A DNA stretch of 64,000 nt, from the NCBI RefSeq assembly GCF_015223055.1, contig NZ_JADFBX010000002.1, forward strand, positions 434,001-498,000. The letters run 5' to 3'. The position numbers were made by a program, and so were the translations under genes. The notes below the pieces were generated by a model, which was not told the DNA's origin, did not search any database, and saw only the letters and a program-made list of their open reading frames with translations. Below, piece after piece: positions 60,952 through 64,000 of this stretch; the first letter of the stretch is position 1, and every line of letters begins with the position of its first letter. This DNA is from Pedobacter sp. MC2016-24 (GTDB lineage: Bacteria > Bacteroidota > Bacteroidia > Sphingobacteriales > Sphingobacteriaceae).

Positions 60952-61185
60952 AATGCTAACGTTGATACGACCATGATGCGACTTTGAGATCTGTGTCTAG
61001 TTCTAGAAAAACGCCACACCTGATGCCGGATAGTGTGCTGCTAAAATTAAAGCAGATCCGAATCAGGTAGGCAAATGTGAAAAATTATTGCTTTTTTTTT
61101 CTGCTATCAAGCGATTCATTCTGAATAAGTTATTACAACAAACGAGACAAAGGCTAAAAATATTTTAATTTTTTTTGCTTCTTGA

Positions 61186-61216
61186 TTTGCAAAATTAAAA
61201 AATGTGCGTACATTTG
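61186..61216 (+). promoter_or_regulatory. promoter of tRNA-Gln
   Basis: TTTG (61186-61189), exactly 19 nt, then TACATTTG (61209-61216): a complete match to the Bacteroidota vegetative promoter. Transcription would start near 61220, about 45 nt before the mature tRNA end. Confidence 0.8.
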
Positions 61217-61265
61217 CATTCCGTTTCAAAGCAATCGTTTTTAAAGAAAGCCTTGATATGAAGAT

Positions 61266-61336
61266 TGTCCGATAGTATAAGGGTAGTACAACGGTTTTTG
61301 GTACCGTTTGTCTTGGTTCGAATCCAGGTCGGACAA
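61266..61336 (+). tRNA. tRNA-Gln (anticodon TTG)
   Basis: A full cloverleaf: acceptor stem TGTCCGA with TCGGACA, D arm GTAT...GTAC, anticodon stem ACGGT/ACCGT around the loop TTTTGGT (anticodon TTG, reads CAA), and T arm CTTGG/CCAGG with loop TTCGAAT. The discriminator base is A, and CCA is not encoded. It has its own promoter upstream and a terminator 10 nt downstream. Confidence 0.96.
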
Positions 61337-61346
61337 CTAACAATAT

Positions 61347-61382
61347 TCGGATTGTGAATAAAACCACAATCCGATTTTTTTT
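61347..61382 (+). terminator. rho-independent terminator after tRNA-Gln
   Basis: TCGGATTGTG (61347-61356) pairs perfectly with CACAATCCGA (61365-61374), then eight T. It lies between the tRNA and prs, so prs either depends on read-through or has a promoter within the 25 nt that remain. Confidence 0.9.
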
Positions 61383-61407
61383 AACCAGCATTGATACACC
61401 TTTAAAC

Positions 61408-62349
61408 ATGCCATTGCAGTTTAACCCAGTTAAGCTTTTTGCCGGAACCGGTACAAAAGAATTAGCAATCAAAATTGCCGAAAACTACGGCAAGCCCCTT
61501 GGTGTTGTAACCTTAAATAAATTTAGCGATGGTGAGTTTCAGCCTTCATACGATGAAACCGTACGCGGTTGCGACGTATTCCTGATCAATTCTACTTATC
61601 AGCCTAATGACAATTTAATGGAACTTTTGTTAATGATTGATGCTGCGAAACGCGCCTCAGCTCATTACATTACCGCGGTGGTTCCTTATTACGGTTTAGC
61701 CAGGCAAGATAGAAAAGATAAACCAAGGGTAGCCATTGGCGCTAAACTGGTTGCCAATTTATTGAAATCTGCGGGTATCCACCGGATCATGACCATGGAT
61801 CTCCATGCTGCACAGATTCAGGGATTTTTTGATATCCCGGTAGACCATTTGGATGGATCGGTGATTTTTGTGCCTTACATTAAAAGTCTGGGACTTGAAA
61901 ACCTGATCATCGCTTCTCCGGATATGGGTGGTTCTTATCGTGCACGTACTTTTGCTAAGTTTTTCAATGCAGAGGTAGTGATTTGTGATAAGAGACGGAA
62001 ACGTGCCAATGAAATTGAATCGATGTCAATTATCGGTGATGTAGTTGGACAGGATGTGGTGTTAATTGACGACATTTGTGATACTGCAGGTACACTTGCA
62101 AAAGCTGCTGCCCTGATTATGGAAAAAGGAGCAAACAGTGTAAGAGCAGTTTGTACGCATCCGGTATTGTCTGGAAAAGCTTATGAAACTGTTGAGAATT
62201 CTATGCTAACCGAACTGATTGTTACAGATACCATTCCGTTGAAACAAGAAAGTTCAAAAATCAGGGTATTAAGTACAGCTCCATTATTTGCAAAGGCAAT
62301 TGCCAATGTAAATGAACATGGATCTATTAGTGACCTGTTTAACGTTTAA
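61408..62349 (+). CDS. prs: ribose-phosphate diphosphokinase (PRPP synthase)
   Basis: Prs makes PRPP from ribose-5-phosphate and ATP for nucleotide, histidine and tryptophan synthesis. The 313 residues include the ATP-site segment PYYGLARQDRKDKPR near 95, the metal motif MDLHAAQIQGFFDIPVDHL near 130 and the PRPP loop VLIDDICDTAGTLAKAA near 218. The frame is open from 61354, but that part overlaps the tRNA terminator, so the ATG at 61408 (MPLQFNPVKLFAGTG) is used. rplY follows after 27 nt. Confidence 0.96.
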   Translation: MPLQFNPVKLFAGTGTKELAIKIAENYGKPLGVVTLNKFSDGEFQPSYDETVRGCDVFLINSTYQPNDNLMELLLMIDAAKRASAHYITAVVPYYGLARQDRKDKPRVAIGAKLVANLLKSAGIHRIMTMDLHAAQIQGFFDIPVDHLDGSVIFVPYIKSLGLENLIIASPDMGGSYRARTFAKFFNAEVVICDKRRKRANEIESMSIIGDVVGQDVVLIDDICDTAGTLAKAAALIMEKGANSVRAVCTHPVLSGKAYETVENSMLTELIVTDTIPLKQESSKIRVLSTAPLFAKAIANVNEHGSISDLFNV

Positions 62350-62376
62350 TAATTTTAATAATTAAATATATATAAA

Positions 62377-62955
62377 ATGAAAACAATCGCAATTAGCGGT
62401 TCTCCAAGAGAGAACGTAGGGAAACGCGATGCTAAAGAGCTTCGCTATGAAGGTAAAGTTCCTGCAGTATTGTATGGTGGTAAAGAGCAAGTTCACTTTG
62501 CTGTAGTTATTACTGATTTAAAGGATGCTATTTACACTCCTGAAGCTAACTTTGTTGAAATCGAAGTAAAAGGTAGTAAAGTTAAAGCTATCATTAAAGA
62601 ATTACAATTCCATCCATTAACTGACGTGTTGTTGCACGTTGATTTTCTTCAGTTGTTTGACGACAAAGAAATTTTAATGGAGATCCCTATTAAATTAACC
62701 GGAACTTCTCCAGGTGTTAAAATGGGTGGTAAATTGGTTCAGAAATTACGTAAACTTCGTGTTAAAGCATTACCTAAGGATATGCCACAAACAGTAGAAG
62801 TTAGTATTGCTAAATTAGAAGTAGGTAACTTGTTCCGTGTACGTGACCTTGCAAAAGGTGACTATACAATTACCAACACAGGCGAAGATACAATCGTTTC
62901 TGTAGGTATGTCAAGAGCTTTAAAACAAGCAGAACAAGCTAGCGGTAAAAAATAA
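62377..62955 (+). CDS. rplY: 50S ribosomal protein L25/general stress protein Ctc
   Basis: A 192-residue two-domain L25 of the Ctc type. The N-terminal domain binds 5S rRNA (SPRENVGKRDAKELRYEGKV and PAVLYGG near 28), and the TL5-like beta domain begins near 95 (ILMEIPIKLTGTSPGVKMGG). A Gln/Ala/Lys-rich tail ends the protein. The prs-rplY-pth order is common in bacteria. A terminator at 62977-63007 follows, so pth has its own promoter. Confidence 0.95.
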   Translation: MKTIAISGSPRENVGKRDAKELRYEGKVPAVLYGGKEQVHFAVVITDLKDAIYTPEANFVEIEVKGSKVKAIIKELQFHPLTDVLLHVDFLQLFDDKEILMEIPIKLTGTSPGVKMGGKLVQKLRKLRVKALPKDMPQTVEVSIAKLEVGNLFRVRDLAKGDYTITNTGEDTIVSVGMSRALKQAEQASGKK

Positions 62956-62976
62956 TTTAACTCTGGCAGTTGATCA

Positions 62977-63007
62977 AAAGCAGCATCTGAAAAGGTGCTG
63001 CTTTTTT
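62977..63007 (+). terminator. rho-independent terminator of prs-rplY
   Basis: AAAGCAGCATC pairs with GGTGCTGCTTT (one wobble) around a 6-base loop, followed by TTTT. Confidence 0.85.
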
Positions 63008-63051
63008 ATTTATGAGCATTTATTTTAGGGGCAGTAGTTGTGGCGCCGGGA

Positions 63052-63081
63052 TTGAGGTTTTAGAATTTACTATTATATTTG
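63052..63081 (+). promoter_or_regulatory. promoter of pth
   Basis: TTG (63052-63054), exactly 19 nt, then TATATTTG (63074-63081). The -7 box ends 5 nt before the pth ATG, so transcription should start at or next to the initiation codon. Confidence 0.75.
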
Positions 63082-63086
63082 AGGAC

Positions 63087-63647
63087 ATGAAATATTTAAT
63101 TGTTGGTTTAGGGAATATTGGGCCGGAATATGCCAGAACAAGGCATAACATTGGATTTATGATTGCAGATGAGTTGGTTAGACAGCTGGAAGGCTCGTTT
63201 TCAAATATCCGCCTGGCCTATCATGCTGAGGTTTCCTTTAAAGGTCGTAAACTATATGTGATTAAGCCGACCACTTACATGAACTTAAGTGGTAAAGCTG
63301 TAAATTATTACATGCAGGAACATAAAATTCCATTGGAAAACGTATTGGTTATTGTAGATGATCTGGCTTTGCCATTGGGTAAATTGCGGCTCAAACTACA
63401 GGGAAGTAGTGCCGGACATAATGGTTTGAAGAGTATTGAAGGCTTATGCGGGGGACAGGCTTATCCGAGACTAAGGTTTGGGATAAGTGACAATTTTGGT
63501 CGTGGCCAACAGGCAGATTACGTTCTGGCACCGTTTGATAAAGATGAAGAACCGGAATTACCGGCCCTCATCGATAAAAGTGTAGAACTTATAAAGAGTT
63601 TTGTGACCATTGGTCCGGCTAAAACGATGACCGCTTTTAACCAGTAG
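63087..63647 (+). CDS. pth: peptidyl-tRNA hydrolase
   Basis: Pth recycles peptidyl-tRNA released from stalled ribosomes. The 186 residues begin MKYLIVGLGNIGPEYARTRH, with the catalytic His in RHNIGF near 20, the substrate Asn in TTYMNLSGKAV near 69, and the catalytic Asp in VIVDDLALPLGKLRL near 93. GSSAGHNGLKSI follows. The frame is open from 63012, but the promoter at 63052-63081 lies inside that extension, so the ATG at 63087 is correct. The 3' end overlaps the convergent receiver-domain gene by 11 nt. Confidence 0.96.
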   Translation: MKYLIVGLGNIGPEYARTRHNIGFMIADELVRQLEGSFSNIRLAYHAEVSFKGRKLYVIKPTTYMNLSGKAVNYYMQEHKIPLENVLVIVDDLALPLGKLRLKLQGSSAGHNGLKSIEGLCGGQAYPRLRFGISDNFGRGQQADYVLAPFDKDEEPELPALIDKSVELIKSFVTIGPAKTMTAFNQ

Positions 63648-64000
63648 TGGTAAAATCGGTTATCTTTTGATGCAGGATTGCTGGCTCAAAGGGTTTGCTG
63701 ATGACATCATTTGCACCTGCCGCTATGGCAGTTTCTTTATCTGTATCCAGAACTGCGGCTGAGAAGGTAATGATCGGAATATTTTCTTTACCGGCTGCAT
63801 AGCCCCCTCTGATCAGCCTGATCGCATCTAAACCATTCATAATGGGCATAAAAGTATCCATCAAAATCAGGTTGTAATCGTGTTCTTTCAGCATATCAAT
63901 AGCATCTTTTCCATTTTCTACCACATCAAGATCAATATTCCAGCTTTTTAATATTTTAACAAGTAAAAACTTGTTGATCGGATTGTCTTCTGCGACCAGG
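63637..64000 (-). CDS. C-terminal receiver domain, probably of a hybrid histidine kinase (cut by window end)
   Basis: The minus-strand frame is open to the window edge and stops at 63637-63639, giving about 120 residues. It is a response-regulator receiver domain: acidic pocket LVAEDNPINK, phospho-acceptor Asp in NLILMDTFMPIMNG, the Ser/Thr site in IITFSAAVL and the Lys in NDVISKPF. There is no output domain after it, and the AEDNPIN form is typical of receivers at the end of hybrid sensor kinases, so most of the protein probably lies beyond the window. The internal GTG at 63924 is not a real start, because the domain continues upstream of it. Confidence 0.85.
   Translation of the reverse strand, partial: LVAEDNPINKFLLVKILKSWNIDLDVVENGKDAIDMLKEHDYNLILMDTFMPIMNGLDAIRLIRGGYAAGKENIPIITFSAAVLDTDKETAIAAGANDVISKPFEPAILHQKITDFTTTG

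Larger units (their letters stand above)
60763..61185. other. non-coding spacer with GC-rich repeats
   Basis: No gene was found between the GT117 start and the tRNA promoter. The segment 60890-60960 is markedly richer in C and G than its surroundings and holds a 12-bp palindrome (60895-60906) and a 22-nt tandem duplication (60908-60951). A possible long-range inverted pair, ACCTGAT (61018-61024) with ATCAGGT (61062-61068), lies further down. No known RNA family was recognised. Confidence 0.55.

Noticed and set aside
61116..61472. 118-codon minus-strand frame across tRNA-Gln
   Set aside because: It runs through a tRNA, its promoter and its terminator, so it cannot be a gene.

Overview
The window is a chromosomal segment of a Bacteroidota bacterium, most likely a Sphingobacteriaceae member close to Pedobacter. 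The evidence is two SusC/SusD pairs, a SusE/F-type starch-binding lipoprotein, an exosortase of the XrtN type with its VIT-domain partner, a YtxJ-type bacillithiol-system protein, a DUF2723/GT117 membrane protein, many short lipoproteins with a Cys lipobox, and promoters of the Bacteroidota form TTG-N19-TAnnTTTG with little sign of Shine-Dalgarno sites. No phage, insertion sequence, CRISPR array or rRNA was seen. One tRNA (Gln, TTG) is present.

Layout. 1-19577 is mostly housekeeping: the end of a probable lytic transglycosylase, a PaaE-like ferredoxin reductase, uvrA, a stand-alone NAD(P)HX dehydratase domain, an ECF sigma/anti-sigma pair, lipA, an OsmC protein, ytxJ, ribH, a TPR membrane protein, recF plus a DUF721/DciA-like gene, two FKBP prolyl isomerases, ndk, nrnA, tatD-like, ansA, a persulfide dioxygenase-rhodanese fusion and a polyprenyl diphosphate synthase. 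Two very short lipoprotein genes (40 and 57 aa) sit in the gaps.

19585-25645 is a compact minus-strand cluster: a six-helix membrane protein, a winged-helix regulator, CreD, the XrtN-system VIT protein carrying a PEP-type C-terminal sorting signal, and XrtN itself. Two copies of a 17-bp palindrome stand before the two translational units of the cluster and are the likely operators of the regulator.

25752-35434 holds glpD and a SusC/SusD-DUF5689-calcineurin phosphoesterase operon, probably for uptake and dephosphorylation of an organic phosphate. A GDSL hydrolase and a front-end-type fatty acid desaturase follow.

37566-56373 is a complete starch/maltodextrin utilisation locus. A LacI-type regulator precedes SusC, SusD, two small accessory proteins, a SusE/F protein, a periplasmic GH13 (SusA-like), beta-phosphoglucomutase, a GH65 maltose phosphorylase, a second GH13, an SLC45/GPH-like sugar transporter and a surface GH13 lipoprotein with a CBM48-like domain (SusG counterpart). 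Starch would be bound and cut at the surface, imported by SusC/D, trimmed to maltose in the periplasm, carried across the inner membrane, and split phosphorolytically to glucose plus beta-glucose-1-phosphate, then to glucose-6-phosphate.

56421-64000 returns to housekeeping: accA, the GT117 protein, tRNA-Gln, prs, rplY (L25/Ctc), pth, and the C-terminal receiver domain of a protein cut by the window end.

The points I rate most worth a second look are the XrtN cluster with its repeated operator, the phosphatase-linked SusCD locus beside glpD, promoters whose -7 box lies only 4-5 nt from the start codon (probable leaderless genes), and a 52-bp perfect palindrome acting as a terminator.
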